A stretch of 64,000 nt of DNA, taken from contig CP110631.1 in assembly GCA_026210745.1 (NCBI GenBank), positions 1,488,001 to 1,552,000 of the forward strand. Reading direction: 5' to 3'. Every line of letters starts with the position of its first letter. The first letter of the stretch is position 1. The DNA comes from Exobasidium rhododendri (taxonomy: Eukaryota; Basidiomycota; Exobasidiomycetes; Exobasidiales; Exobasidiaceae). This document shows, piece by piece, positions 46,050 to 57,887 of the stretch. The notes beneath the pieces are model-generated. The model did no database searches. It saw only the letters and a list, made by a program, of their open reading frames with translations, and was not told the origin of the DNA. The position numbers were made by a program, and so were the translations under genes.

Positions 46050-46822
46050 AACTTTATCTCAGCTTGAAAGGGGGTGGGTGCAGGAAGGCGAGGTCAAAGA
46101 AGGATGTGTGATGGGTGCGGATGAAGAGGATGAAGAGGAAGGTGTGATTTCTGGTGCTAGAAGTCCATGGCCAGGCATCCTCTGAAACACCAAAGTCGTC
46201 AAGCGGCGAATCGAGAGAGTATAAACCTGAATGACGTACCGAATCTTCTTCCTTTTTATTAGTATATATACTACACGGCTACGTTTTACTAGCCCCGCTT
46301 TGCTACTTTAATCGATTGCCCCGGAAAATTTATTGTGCTACTGTACTTTTCATCAGACTAGTGAAAAGGAGGGGGGGGGGTTGTTGGAAACGCTTTCACA
46401 GTGGGAGGCTAATAAACTTGGCCGACTCTGAAAGTCGAACATTACATCTGGATGCTGTGAAAGTGGCAAGACCGAAGATCATGAGCCTGGTGAGGATTAA
46501 GATGAGGATTAGGTTGTAAGAGACAATTTCAAGCTAAAGTGACCTGGTGAAGGATAAGAAAGCTTGTGTTCTTCCTCGCGATTACAAATAGTCAAAGATA
46601 GTCACTCTTGGAGGCCATATCCGTGCGAGAGAGCCGAGGACAAGTCCTAAGTTGCGACACGCGCAGGACGTCGTAGTCAGTGTTGAAGAGAGAGAGAGAC
46701 CTTGCCTGACAGTCTATCTCATCACCGCGTTTAGAAAAGCGAAGATCTTCGTTGCGCCGACTCGGGAAAGAGAGGCTTCAGAGGCCTGTCGTCGAACCCG
46801 CTCTTCTGGTAGACTAGCTACA
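46050..46822. other. Intergenic, divergent promoter region
   Basis: 773 bp between MAPEG and the small membrane-protein gene. A G-run lies at about 46370-46380. A palindromic TATA-like element is listed separately. No RNA gene is recognised. Confidence 0.5.
46261..46272 (-). promoter_or_regulatory. TATA-like palindrome
   Basis: AGTATATATACT is a perfect palindrome about 210 bp before the MAPEG ATG. It could serve as a TATA element on the minus strand; this is inference from sequence alone. Confidence 0.3.
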
Positions 46823-47649
46823 ATGCACTGTCTGGTTAGTATGCCGATCGATCCCTCACCCCTCTCCTACACCCTGCTGATACCTTTTTCTCCCTTTCTC
46901 GGATCTCATAAAAATCCAGCGATGGTGGCTGCCGGTATTCTTGCTTCCACTTCCTGCTGCGTCCCCCTTCCTTCTCATTCTCTTCATTGCTTTTTACGGA
47001 ATAAAGACTAAGCCATGGTGAGTGGTAGCAGCGAGACAGACGACCATTTCAATTTGCAGCAGGTGAAAGATGAAGCTGAATCTTTATACAATACGGGCTT
47101 CTCCCTTTTTCTTCTTCTTCTTCTTTACTTGGCAGCGCATATTGTTCTGTCATCATCCTTGGCCTCATGCTTAGCACTTGTTCCTTTTATCAATATTCTT
47201 CATCGACAGTATCAATCACACCCACTCATACAACAACAGCAAAGGAAGCGGCACCTGTCTCTCTGTTCAGCACAGCTACAGCGACAGGCTCAGCTAACGA
47301 TGTAAAAGACAGCGTAGCTCAGATCGTCACATCCACTACAGCATCAGGCAGCGCAGAAGACAAGAAAGAGAAGCATCAGCGAAGTCCGTCTTCATGCTGG
47401 ATCGATCTGATGCACACCGCTCCTGCAAAAGGAGGGCAGAACGACTCTCAAAAGATGGGGAGATGGAGCGCCCCAACGTGGAGGCGGCATCCCACAGTAC
47501 TGAGTCGAATCAATCGAGGAAAGAAGGACACACCCGCTGCTGATGCTTCCACTTCGTCCCTGTCCCGGATTTGGCATCGTATTGTCTCTGAAGGTCTCTT
47601 CGTGGGCTTCGACGACGTTGGATTCCGGCTCAGGCTGTCGTCGGAATAA
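46823..47649 (+). CDS. Small unrecognised membrane protein
   Basis: Three exons, 46823-46834, 46920-47017 and 47136-47649, join in phase to 207 residues. After Met-His-Cys-Leu the second exon encodes a strongly hydrophobic stretch, WWLPVFLLPLPAASPFLLIL, then LFIAFYGIKTKPC. A second hydrophobic run, YCSVIILGLMLSTC, begins exon 3. The remaining 150 residues are polar, Ser/Thr/Ala-rich, then basic, ending GLFVGFDDVGFRLRLSSE. The donors (GTTAGT and GTGAGT) and acceptors (CCAG and GGCAG) are acceptable. I know no family. It could be a type III/II membrane or secreted small protein. The first exon codes for only four residues, so the start is less certain than the rest. Confidence 0.5.
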
Positions 47650-47755
47650 ATAAACAAAATCTAAAAAAAAAGGGTTTCACCTTGGACTCTCAACAATGTA
47701 TTATCAGTACAGTAATGTGGGGATGGGGAATGTTCCATCTACAAATACACCTCTT

Positions 47756-49864
47756 TCATAATTCTCCCAACTTGATTGCGCTCACATCTCCCAGAATTCC
47801 CTCCTCTTCTTCCTTCTCTTCTTGCTCTTCTTTGTACCGCTTGCTTCCACCCCCTAAGCTCAGACCGAGCGCACCACTGCCGTATCCTGGTCCACTCCCG
47901 CCTCCTGCTGCTCCTGCTGCTCCGACTCCTCCTCCTTGTCCACCAGGCCCTCCCATCGTTGCTGACAGTATGCTAGCTTTGCTGGCACTAGAGCTCAACA
48001 GAGACGGACTTGGACCTGGCCCGTAAGGATTGGAGGGAACTTGATTCGTTGGCGTCGTCGGTCTCGTTGTGGAGGGACTTGGATTGGCGGAGCGACCACT
48101 TCGACTCATTGGCAAGCCAGGATAACTCCTAGGAAAGGACCCACTGAAGCCAGAACCTCTGGAGAAGGGCAAAGTGGGCGAAGGAATTGACAAGGGCGTC
48201 GGTGTTGGCAGATTGGTCGTCGTGGCGCTACTAAACGGCACTTGGATTGACAAAGGTGACATTTGGTTGAGGCCACCAAGACCCGGTGACTGCGTCGAAG
48301 TAGGAGTGCAAGATCTACCCCTTCCCTTCCCATTGTTTGCCGCTGAGACAAATGCAATGGGAGAGATGGCTCTTCTCTTGTGCAAGACACTGGAAGAGTA
48401 CGGTTCGAATCGATCGTCTCCCATCTTCCTCTTTGCTGTTCTTCCCCAAAGACTTGGAGAAGAACCAGACTGATGGATGGCCTCTAGATCCATCGCTTGC
48501 TCTAGTGTTGATCCTAACGAACCTGAAAGAGGTGTCGCAGCGTTGGCGCCTCCGGTTGAAGCAATACTTTGACCCCGGTTTCGAGAAAAAGTCCGTTCAG
48601 TGCTCGGCGAGAGGCGAGGGTTGTTCATGGCGAGATTGCTCGACTCTCGAAAGTTGAGCCATAGTTTCTCTCGATCGATGGTCGCATTGCTAGTACCCGG
48701 TATGGCGATGCCTGCTTCGATTCGATCTGTGCCTTCCCCATCAGTAGCAATGTAGTAGCTATTCTTGGCGGTGGTCATGTCATCGTCACCATCGTAATCG
48801 CTGTCATCACTCATTTCAAAATGGGTTCCATCCGGAAAGTAAAAATCATCCCCTTCTGCGGTACGATCGATTGGTCCAGCACTAGAGGCTTCAAACGGTG
48901 ATTGAGATCGATACGCAAGCAATTTTGGGGTAGTAGGAGTTTGGGAATCACTCTCTGGTCCAAGTCTCCGCTGTAACTTTGCCTCTGATGCAATCTCCCC
49001 ATCTCCTGGTCTCGTCTCATCCCGAAGAGTTGCAGCCACTCTCAAGACGCCTCGATCTTTCGGCATGTGATTCGCTCGACGTTGAACACCTCTTCGAGCA
49101 GCAGTTGGAGTCTTTCCTCTCCCATTTGGCTCCACATTCGAAGGTGAATTGGAATCTCTTGACATCCCGTCCAGCTCAACGCCGGCCACAGTGACATCGC
49201 CTGTGTCGATTTGCATGTCATCATCTTGCTCTTCATTGATCATGGGAGGCATTTGCTTCACTCGACTTTGTCTGTGGTATTCTTCCATGTCTGCATCTTC
49301 CTCTCCTTCCTCGCTTCCTGTATGTTCGTCGTAATCGTTTGCAACTTCCTTCCCCAACATGCTCCCTCTTCGCAGATTCTTTCTACTCGCATGAGCCAGC
49401 GCAGCCACTGCAGCCTTTCTTCTGAGGAGTGGCAGGGAAGCATTGGCCATCTTTGGACCATCACCTACTATGACACCGGTAGCGTCGAACGTGGGCGAAC
49501 CCAATGATGAAGAGCAGTGCGATGAGACTGTAGGCGTCGTCACAAGTGCACGCTGGGGTAGGTGAAAAGCGGTTGACGATGTGACGAACCGAGAGGCAGA
49601 AAAGGACGCAACAGGCGACACAGGGATGTGCTCCCGTGTATCGCTTGTCCTTGCAACTGACGTATTTTGCGAGGTGCTGCTCATAGGTCCTGTGTTGGTG
49701 CGTTGACGATGTCGTGGGTGAGGATTGCTGCTGGGAAGCACATTCGGTGTAGCATTCGAATGAGATCGCTTTCTTTGCTGTATGGCCAATGATAGAGACG
49801 AAGGCATTGTGCTCCTTCCAAGTCCGCCGTTACCAGGTCCATCTTCCTGACTAGCCGGCGACAT
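47756..49864 (-). CDS. Disordered protein of unknown function, probably nuclear
   Basis: A single-exon protein of 702 residues from a clear ATG. It is Ser/Pro/Thr-rich with no recognised domain. The best candidates for conserved blocks are a Leu/Ala/Arg helix, LPLLRRKAAVAALAHASRK (about 148-166), the segment DREKLWLNFRESSNLAMN, and AKRKMGDDRFEPY followed by HKRRAISP. The basic clusters and acidic patches suggest a nuclear regulator. The C-terminus has a Gly-rich stretch and an acidic end. It is divergent from the DUF218-like gene, with 652 bp between starts. Function is not assigned. Confidence 0.7.
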   Translation of the reverse strand: MSPASQEDGPGNGGLGRSTMPSSLSLAIQQRKRSHSNATPNVLPSSNPHPRHRQRTNTGPMSSTSQNTSVARTSDTREHIPVSPVASFSASRFVTSSTAFHLPQRALVTTPTVSSHCSSSLGSPTFDATGVIVGDGPKMANASLPLLRRKAAVAALAHASRKNLRRGSMLGKEVANDYDEHTGSEEGEEDADMEEYHRQSRVKQMPPMINEEQDDDMQIDTGDVTVAGVELDGMSRDSNSPSNVEPNGRGKTPTAARRGVQRRANHMPKDRGVLRVAATLRDETRPGDGEIASEAKLQRRLGPESDSQTPTTPKLLAYRSQSPFEASSAGPIDRTAEGDDFYFPDGTHFEMSDDSDYDGDDDMTTAKNSYYIATDGEGTDRIEAGIAIPGTSNATIDREKLWLNFRESSNLAMNNPRLSPSTERTFSRNRGQSIASTGGANAATPLSGSLGSTLEQAMDLEAIHQSGSSPSLWGRTAKRKMGDDRFEPYSSSVLHKRRAISPIAFVSAANNGKGRGRSCTPTSTQSPGLGGLNQMSPLSIQVPFSSATTTNLPTPTPLSIPSPTLPFSRGSGFSGSFPRSYPGLPMSRSGRSANPSPSTTRPTTPTNQVPSNPYGPGPSPSLLSSSASKASILSATMGGPGGQGGGVGAAGAAGGGSGPGYGSGALGLSLGGGSKRYKEEQEEKEEEEGILGDVSAIKLGEL

Positions 49865-50516
49865 TTCATCTCAAGAGCAAGCCTACCACTCCTAGATGGA
49901 AAGCGAGGTATTTGGCAATGCGCCCGTTGGCCGTTACGAAATGTGATGAATCGAATTCATTTTCCGGGCTTGAATAGGTAGGGTAATTCGGCGAGGACTT
50001 ATCATGACTGCATCTCACAAAGTGCGGCGCTTCGTGCACATCGTACAAGACTACAAAGGGTTTGCGGTGTAACAAGTCCCAACGAGGTCCGACGCAAGAC
50101 CCTCATTGGAGTGCAAGTGCACTTTGTTTCGTGTCCAGAGTCGCATCGCTGCTCGCGTGGTAGTCCTCACTTGTCAGAAAATCCTTTAGCGTTGACGGTC
50201 TTCTGGGACAAGAGAAGGACGAGAAGCAGATGGTGCAACCCCCCATCGTGTCAATTGGTACACTCAGCCTTCCCTTGCTTCATCACTACCTTTCAGCAAT
50301 TGCCTTGCCAGTGTTCCATCTTTTCCGCAGGGAATTTGGTGATAGGCAGCAAACTCCCCTTCAATAGACAAGAGCCAGTACGAGCCGCAAGGGCTAAGGT
50401 GCACCTCAATCGTAGTGTCAACGACAGATCGCTCACACTGCAGTCCGTTCATACAGCATAAACCTCACAGGCGACACACTCGACATCGCTCGGCTTCACA
50501 GGGTACATAGCACAGC
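49865..50516. other. Intergenic, divergent promoter region
   Basis: 652 bp between the 702-residue gene and the DUF218-like gene. Small ORFs on both strands show no domain. No repeat or RNA gene is seen. Confidence 0.5.
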
Positions 50517-52084
50517 ATGCTCCCTCGAGCCTCGACATCTATCTTGACTGGTGCAGGTCGAAAATCTGGCATTTCCCTGGCATTGAACGGCAACGGTCAC
50601 CCTTCGATGCCGGGGAGCATTTCGGTCAGAGAGCGCCTTTCAGCAAGATCCCGAGTCACCAACCTCGGTATCCTTCTACTGTTAGCGCTTGCGTGCTGCT
50701 CCATGCTTCTCAACTTCAGGTTCTTGACCACGTCCCACAAAAATAGTCCGATTCCACCTCCAGGATTTGGTTCATGGACTACTTTCCATGGTCTGACTCC
50801 GCAAATGCTCAAAGAAAATCTACCAGATCCATACCCTGGAAGCGAGAGACTGAATCATTTAGTGATCGTTGCTGGACATGCAGTATGGGCCGGCTGTAAT
50901 TTTAAAGACCGGGAGAATGATGAGAATTGGATCCTGGAGGACTACCAGACAGGTGGAAGTGTCAAGACCTATTGGAAGCACATTCAAAAGGGGTGAGTCA
51001 AAGTGCTTTTGAACAGATCTTCTTTTACTCTGCTTTTCTCATCGAAATTTTTTGCCTTTTGGTACAGAGTGGAGATTGCTGATGCAGATCCGACAGCATT
51101 GCTCGTCTTTAGTGGGTGAGTGGAGATCCATATTCTGCTTCTGAAGTCTGGTCTTGCTTCTGACGATCTCGGCTTCTTTTGTGCAAATCCTGTAGCGGCC
51201 AAACTAGACCAACGTCACTTCAAACAGAGGCAGAATCATACTTTGCACTGGCCGTCTCTTCGGGACTGTCACTACCCGTCCTGCCTGGCTACAATTTTGC
51301 ACCAAATCAAGGCGGAGTAGGAGAAGCAAAGATTACAGCTAAGAACAGTAATAGTGCTACCGCTGCCGCTGAAGAGATTCTAGGTAAAGTTGGAACAGGA
51401 GCTCAAGCAAATGCAGGAGTCGCAACTGCCAAAGGCCTTCAAGGCGTTCGAATGACCACGGAAAATTTCGCTTTGGATAGTTTTGAGAACTTGGTCTTTT
51501 CCCTGGCAAGATTTAGAGAATACACTGGAAAGTATCCAGTCCGAATCACTGTGGTCGGATATGGGATGAAAAAGAGTCGATTCGAGGAGCTACATGCAAA
51601 GGCAATCAGGTGGCCAGTCAAGGGTTATCAGGGCAACCAAAGACAATTTCACTACGTCGGTATCGACGATGAAGGTGATAGTAAAGATCAGTACGACGGT
51701 GAGAAGATCAAGGGATATCGAATGTTCGAACGAGACATGTATGGCTGTCATGGTGTCTTGCAGGTGAGTAAAGGAAGGGAGTGTTTTCCACTTTCACTAA
51801 TGCTGAAAATGCATCGTTCCCTCGCTAAGGCCAAACGAAAACACCGAAATCCTACTCGACGATTTCACAGTTACTTTGGAAGTGCACCTGAAATGGCAGA
51901 CTTGTTGAATTGGTGTCCAGCTGACGGTCTCGGACTACAGGGCGTCTACCCTCTCACCTTGCCTTGGGACTTGCGCATCACTACAGATGGATGGGGTAGA
52001 GGAGCAGCAAAATATCGAGAACAACACAAGGCTGACATTCTTCCCGATCATCGTTGGCTAGCAGTGCACCCGGATCGAGGTTGA
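50517..52084 (+). CDS. Type II membrane protein of the DUF218/YdcF-like fungal family
   Basis: Exons 50517-50992, 51068-51115, 51196-51763 and 51830-52084 give 448 residues. The last intron (66 nt) is a multiple of three with no stop, so a form retaining it is possible. One transmembrane segment (VTNLGILLLLALACCSMLLN, about 47-66) follows a basic N-terminus, giving a lumenal catalytic-like domain. LNHLVIVAGHAVWAGCN, then DPTALLVFSGGQTR and TEAESYFALA, are typical of DUF218-like proteins, as in the fission-yeast protein SPAC57A10.07. Later blocks are DSFENLVFSLARFRE and ITVVGYGMKKSRFEELH. The biochemical role of the eukaryotic members is unknown. Confidence 0.8.
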
Positions 52085-52382
52085 GCGGTATGACCTCTTT
52101 CTGCTCCCGTCGTATATCCCTCCTTCTTCTTAACTTTCTCCTGCTGCGCGCATTGTATTGTAAAGGTACTCTATTATCGAAGGTCATGAGCGAACGTTAA
52201 TGGTGAAGGAGGGAAGAAAAGAAGAAAAGAAGGAGAGAGAGAGAGAAACGTCATCTAAAGAGAGAAGGGGAAACAAGAGAAGAAGGATATACAAGTACAA
52301 AGGGAGGCGAGAGGGAATTTTCCAGCGAAAGAAAAGGGAGGTTGGGGAGGGAGTCTTGTTTCCAGAGGCAGAAACTGACTAG

Positions 52383-55300
52383 CTACGTTGGGAGGCCGCT
52401 TCCGCTGGGATGACTCAGGTGACACATCCAAATCCTAGTCTTGTACAGTCGAAACAGCTCCTTGACAAGGTCTCTGAAATCGACTCTTTGCGTCGCGGTG
52501 TAGTAGAATGTCAGCTTCCTGCGATCCCATTGCAATTCTGCGGCAACAACAAACATGGGCAGACCTCGCTGATTTATTTTTGTCGTGCAGAGGGACAACG
52601 CTCTTTCTTCATCTTGAGCTTTGGAATGTAGCAGTGTCGTATCTGCTGGCCCGGCTTTGGCGAACAACCTCTTTGGATTGATCGATCTGGTAAGTCGACT
52701 GAGAGGTATGGCGGCAGGATGCGGCTGTGCCTCTCCTCCTCCTCCGGCTTCACTCTGCTGTAGTCCACTCAGAGTGTGGTTCATCTGAGCCAATTCTGCC
52801 TGATGAGTTAGGAAGCTTTGGACTTGATCGACGGAGATGTTGTCGTTCACCACCGTTCCCAGGTCCTTTCCTCGATCTGCTTCTACGATCACCAAGTCTC
52901 CATTATATATCTCTTCGTTTCCGCCGTTGGCTCCTCCTTGTTGCTGTCGGAAGTAGAGATCTGTTCTGCCTTCTTTGAATTCTACAATGTAAAGCGGGGT
53001 AATTCGAGGTAGAACCTGCAGAGGCACCCCTTTTCCTAGCTCGGAGAAGCCGCCTGGCCCGTCGCTCTGTCCTCCACTGGCAGCAGGTGCCAATGGTCCC
53101 AGATTGATCAAAGAAGCGATCGTCAGCTCGGACAGGGCTGTGAGATTACCTCTGGACAAGGTGGGTAGTTGCTGCTGCTGCTGCTGCTGTTGGTCTTGAA
53201 AGAAGTGGGGCGGTGCAAACGATGGGAAAGATGAGGTGGGAGGGGAGGCCGAATGAAGCTCAGACGCCTTGTCTTGTGAAGCCTTTCGGTATAGAGAAGA
53301 TGATGGTGCCATAACGCTATTGGATGCAGGGTGACCGGGTTGATGTCGCTGTTGGTGGGAGGCGATACCATCGCCGCTCGAAAAGGTCTGACTCCTACTG
53401 CCTTGAAAGCTCTTTGCAGTTGGCGAAAGCTGCGTCTTCCTGTCATCATCCCGAGAGAGAGACGACATGAAAGCATTGTTCCCTCTCGATGTCTGCTGCT
53501 GATACAGCCCCCCTCGTCCAAAGTCAAAGTAGGCGCTCTTCGTGGGTGGAGATGCATTGACATCACCCCACGTCGACTTTGCCTCTTCGTCATTCATTCG
53601 AGCTGAGATCGGCCAATTCCTCTGCATGGCCGTGAGCGGTGGACTGAACGCATGCCCGTTCCTTGGCCCCTCCTGATCACCGTAGCCTAAAGGTAAGGAC
53701 GCCGCGTGGATGCCACTCGTGGCGGCGTTATTAGAAGGGACCCTCATTTGAATTCGCTTCCTCTCTTCTTGCATCTGCTGTCTCGCTGCTACGTTGTCGA
53801 GATTCACATGCAAAGAAGTAAAGTCGGCACTCAGGTCTTCCTCTGAGAAGCCAGAGTTCCCACTTCTGAAGAGAGTGGAGCCAAATTGACCCGCCCGGGG
53901 TGTGATTGCTTGTCTGCCCACCGAGCTCGTTCGAGAAGTAGCCGCGGGATGAGTCTTGCCCACCTCGAAACCGATGGCTCTTCTTTGCCCGAAAGGAGCG
54001 GTGTTCGTTGGATCTGTCGCAATGGAGTGTCTGCGAGACTCACTTCCACCCATACCCGCTTCTCTTAGCGTGTCCTCTTCCAGGAATTTGCTATCAAAAG
54101 CACTGTTGATGAAGTCGAACCTTCTCCCCCTTTCGCTTTCCTCTTCCTCTTCTTCCTCTGCCCTCTCGCGGCGCATTGTTCCTGATTGGAAAGACGAGTA
54201 TGACTGACTGTACTCATCGTGATGATCGTGAGCGTGTTGATGGTGTTGATAGAACATCTGATCGCCCGATCCCGGACTCATACCACCAACACTCTTTCCA
54301 AACTCTCCTCTCCATTGTGAGATTGATCTACTGAACGTGTCAGCACTATTTCCTCGCTGTGTCATAGTTCGATCGGCTTGCTGTAGTGTAGCTGCGCTGG
54401 AATTAGTTCGGATGGGAGCCAATGAATGACGATCGACGTCGCTGGCTCTTGATGGGAATCGAAAGGACCCAATGCCATCCGTCGATTCTTCTGCCATCGT
54501 AGCCAACCCCAAGGGAGGTGAGTGTGTGGGCATGTTCGAACGAGGTTGCTCGGAAAAGTGCGGAACACTTAGAGTATAATTGTAGGAATGACCGTCTCTA
54601 ACTGCACTTGGCGTGTTGCTTGATGATGATCGCTGTACTGCTGGACGCCCTGGCCTGATAGTGTTGTTGGTGAGAGTGCCGGGTTGTAGAGCGTGGTGCT
54701 GCGTACTATTATCTCTCTTTGCACCGCCTCTTATCGAATCAACTGCAATCTGTGGCGAGGGCAGTCCGCTGTAAGACGACCAGGGAAACGTGTTGCCGGT
54801 CTGCTGGAACCTCGACTGGCTCGACGATCTTCCGAGTATAGTCGACTGAGCTGTAGGGGGTGCCGGATACGCAGACTCGATCTTGCCACTGTACGACGAT
54901 ATCGAGGAAGGGGGAGACGAGTCGAAATGTGTGGAGTCAGTGGAGATGAGTTGCCGGTGAGACAGGTAATCTGCACCACTCCTCTGGCTGACGGTATAGT
55001 CGCTGGGCGAGCGAGTCACACCTGATGGCTCCCTGCTGCTCGATCGTTCGCTGGACTTATAGACCGGAACAGAGTCACTGAAAAGTTCTCTTCTCCACTC
55101 TTGTTCACTTTCCACAGGACTATCTGCGTCTTTGCTATCATGGAACACTGAATCTTGAGGGCCAGTCTGTGGTGAGCGAGAAGAAATCCTATCCAGATTT
55201 GTACCTGTTCTTCCCCTCGGAGAATGGTCAAGAGCTATCTCCTCCCTCTTTGATCGTCGCACGTCTTCAAGGAGGGCTGATGGTACGGATGAAGCCTCTG

Positions 55301-55643
55301 CTCTCGAGTCCACTCTGCCTGATGTACTCTGCAGTGAAGAAAATCGCCTTGGTTCTTCTCGTCTCTTGATCTCTTGACTTCTGAACGATCTTATGTTGAA
55401 TGCCTCTTCGGCCGCAAGCCGAATATCGACGTCTAAAAGCTCTTGCTACCGGGTGAAGACGGGGACAGGGGGTTAGATTTCAGCTCTCATCTCACCAAAG
55501 AGCGTGCCAAAGCTCGCACTTACCGCGGTCCAAGAAGTAGTCCGAAAGGATGACAAGCCCTGTTCGTTGGGAGACGATTCAGCAAGTCCAGCAGGCTGCA
55601 CGTTCGTCACGCCATCAAGTTCCGATTCTCTCACCTCGAGCAT
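52383..55643 (-). CDS. Psp1 C-terminal-domain protein
   Basis: Exons 55643-55524 and 55445-52383 give 1060 residues. Joining the exons restores TTSWTAQELLDVDIRLAAEE, and the frame then stays open to the stop. A 5' stop precedes the ATG at 55643. Most of the protein is Ser/Gln-rich and disordered, including a run of eight Gln. The C-terminal 180 residues form a Psp1 domain: YIVEFKEGRTDLYF, GDLVIVEADRGKDLGTVV, then LTFYYTATQRVDFRDLVKEL and FRLYKTRIWM. Yeast Psp1 was found as a suppressor of DNA polymerase mutations and is associated with mRNA decay and stress-related functions; the exact role here is inference. Confidence 0.88.
53169..53190 (-). repeat. CAG/CTG triplet repeat coding poly-Gln
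   Basis: Seven or so consecutive triplets (GCT phase on the plus strand) encode most of a run of eight Gln in the Psp1-domain protein. Confidence 0.85.
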
Positions 55644-56432
55644 CAATCTTGCCAGTGTGCGTGCAGGATCGTTGTACGAAGTTCAATCTGTCTCGAGGCG
55701 ATTTCTTGTCGAACGGAACAGCTTCACCGTTCACTATCGCACGACAAAGCACTCTCCGGTTGAATCTGGCTGGCGTGTAAGTGCGTGGAGTCGTGGCAAG
55801 AGGTTCTAGACCGTCCCGACTATTGAACTTCGTCCCGGCAGGGGTCTAAAGCAGGGTGATGAGCACTCGGGGAAGAATGACAATATCGATGTTCCAAGAC
55901 TTCCTTCAATGATTGAGAGAAAGGGAGGGACAAGATTCAGAAGTGCAGACAATGGCCACGAACAAAGACTGGAGATAGATGAAGTTCGCACACTTCAAAT
56001 CAGGCGAGGAGGACATTTTACTCCGATATTCGTGCGGGGTAGGCCTGCCTACGTACCTCGCCCTCGTTTTTTCCATTGATTTTCAGATGGAGCTAAGAAC
56101 CTAAAAAGGCCCGCGGCGCGTCCCCTCGACTCCACTTGTCTTTTTCTGTCTTTTTGTGAGGAGGGAGAGATTGTATCGAGACACCCTTTCACTGGATCGT
56201 GCGACTCGGTCATGTCCCCTTTTTTTTAAATATCGCAATCAACAAGAAAGCGGGCCGGACAATATCACTATAGCTCAAAAGAGAAAATCAAGGAGTAAGA
56301 GGGGGGACCTTTCTCGGAATTCCCATTCAAACAGCAGGGCTGCACCGTTCCGGGAGGCCCGCGTTCGCCAAGCACTCCATGCATGTTAGGCAAGGTAATA
56401 GTGACAATGACAGGATAATTGAAGGGGAAACC
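55644..56432. other. Intergenic, upstream of Psp1-domain gene, downstream of nucleoside hydrolase
   Basis: 789 bp. A T-run lies near 56219-56228. ORFs here are short and unlike any family. Confidence 0.5.
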
Positions 56433-57887
56433 TTATCTCAATGAACGGACTGTATGAATCTCTGCTCGATCGACTGCTTGGAAGAAAAAGTCCCAGAAAC
56501 GCTCAGTCTACGATGAGGCGTGTGCGTCAGCATATATTTAAAGCTTGCAGATTGTCTCTGTGTGCTCTCAGCGTCACTCACGTCGATAGTTTCTAATACA
56601 ACGGCGTTTCTTCCCCCAGCCGTCCAAGTGTCACCGACGCCTTCCCACTGATTATAGAAGTCAACGACTGTGGTACCAGCACAGATGCCAAAGGAAGTGT
56701 CTATCTTGACTGCATACCGCTGTGCTTCCTTTTTGCTCTTCTCCTCCTGCGTTCTACTGTCAATGCAGAACAAGGTCGGATCAAGGACATAGGCCACGGC
56801 GACAAGATCGTGCACGGGTGGCCCTTTTGTGAACCCAAATTCAGAAGCATAGGTAGAAGTGAAGAAGGTCATAGCCGATGATACCAGCCGACGTAGTGGA
56901 GAAGCTTTCGAGTGTAAGTCGTCCAGAGATTCGTTGGACATGCTCTGATCGGCGAGGAGGAGCCGTCTATGTAGTTGCGTAGTAAAGATGGCTTGGTGCG
57001 TGACATTGAGTCCAGCCATGACTACAGGCAGTGGCGAATCAAAGACTATGGAAGCAGCCTGAGAAGAATGACACAAAGGAGAGATAAGAGTCTTACACTC
57101 TAGACCACGTAAGCTATCGGATAGTCACCTCGGGGTCGACAAGGATGTTCCATTCTACACAGGAGAGCGAGAACGTAAGCTTACAAGCTGTAAATAGTGG
57201 CAATAAACCGCTAGACTTTGTTGCCTCACCTGCTAGAGGGGTGCGATTTCCTGGCACACCAGCCGAGCCGCCCATCAGCACGATTTCTTTCACGGTCTTT
57301 CGTAGAAGCTCCAGATCTGGGCCTGGACACATCTTGATGAGCAGGGCTATATTCGTCAGTGGTCCTGTTGCAATCAGAGTGATGGGCGGGAGTCCAGAAT
57401 TGAGCCTCGACTGCAGCATATTAAGTTGGTGAGATATCAAGAGCAGTGGTGTTGAGGATGAAATGTCGGAGGAGCGAGGATCAAGACCGTCGTCACCGTG
57501 TCTCTTCGAGGAGAGCAAGTGTTTTTGCACCAGTTCCTCGGAGAGATGAGGGAGGCATTCTACACCGCTTAAGCCTCCCTCTCCGTGTATCCCAGCATCA
57601 AATCTAGCTTTGCGCATCAGAGGTTCATCTGCTCCTCTCCAGACTCTACATTGTGACGGATCGATCTTGAATGCTGACAACAGGCGAACAGCATTGAGAT
57701 AGGTCGACGATCCGGGAGCATTCCCATGAACAGTCGAGACACCTAGCAAAGCAAAAGCAGGCCGGGTTGACAAAGCAAATGAAGCGGGCTGATCTGGAGC
57801 GAATAGAGCAAAGAGTAAGGCTATCGCATCGTCATGACCAGGGTCACAATCTAGCCATATAGGCTTTGCACCATGAGCAGTGGTCAT
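56433..57887 (-). CDS. Inosine-uridine preferring nucleoside hydrolase
   Basis: Exons 57887-57230, 57154-57129, 57058-56582 and 56507-56433 give 411 residues. It hydrolyses the N-glycosidic bond of ribonucleosides in purine/pyrimidine salvage. The calcium-binding signature is DCDPGHDDAIAL at the N-terminus. Further blocks are GVSTVHGNAPG, IATGPLTNIALL, KEIVLMGGSAGVPGN and, after the 26-nt second exon (EWNILVDPE), AASIVFDSPLPVVMAGLNVTH. The last exon supplies the usual aromatic end FWDFFFQAVDRAE. The start is the ATG at 57887; the frame extends three codons upstream only with a GTG. A polar loop of about 25 residues near residue 130 makes it longer than bacterial relatives. Confidence 0.93.

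Noticed and set aside
48391-48403. GGTTCGAATC resembling a tRNA B box
   Set aside because: It lies inside a coding region, with no A box or acceptor stem around it.
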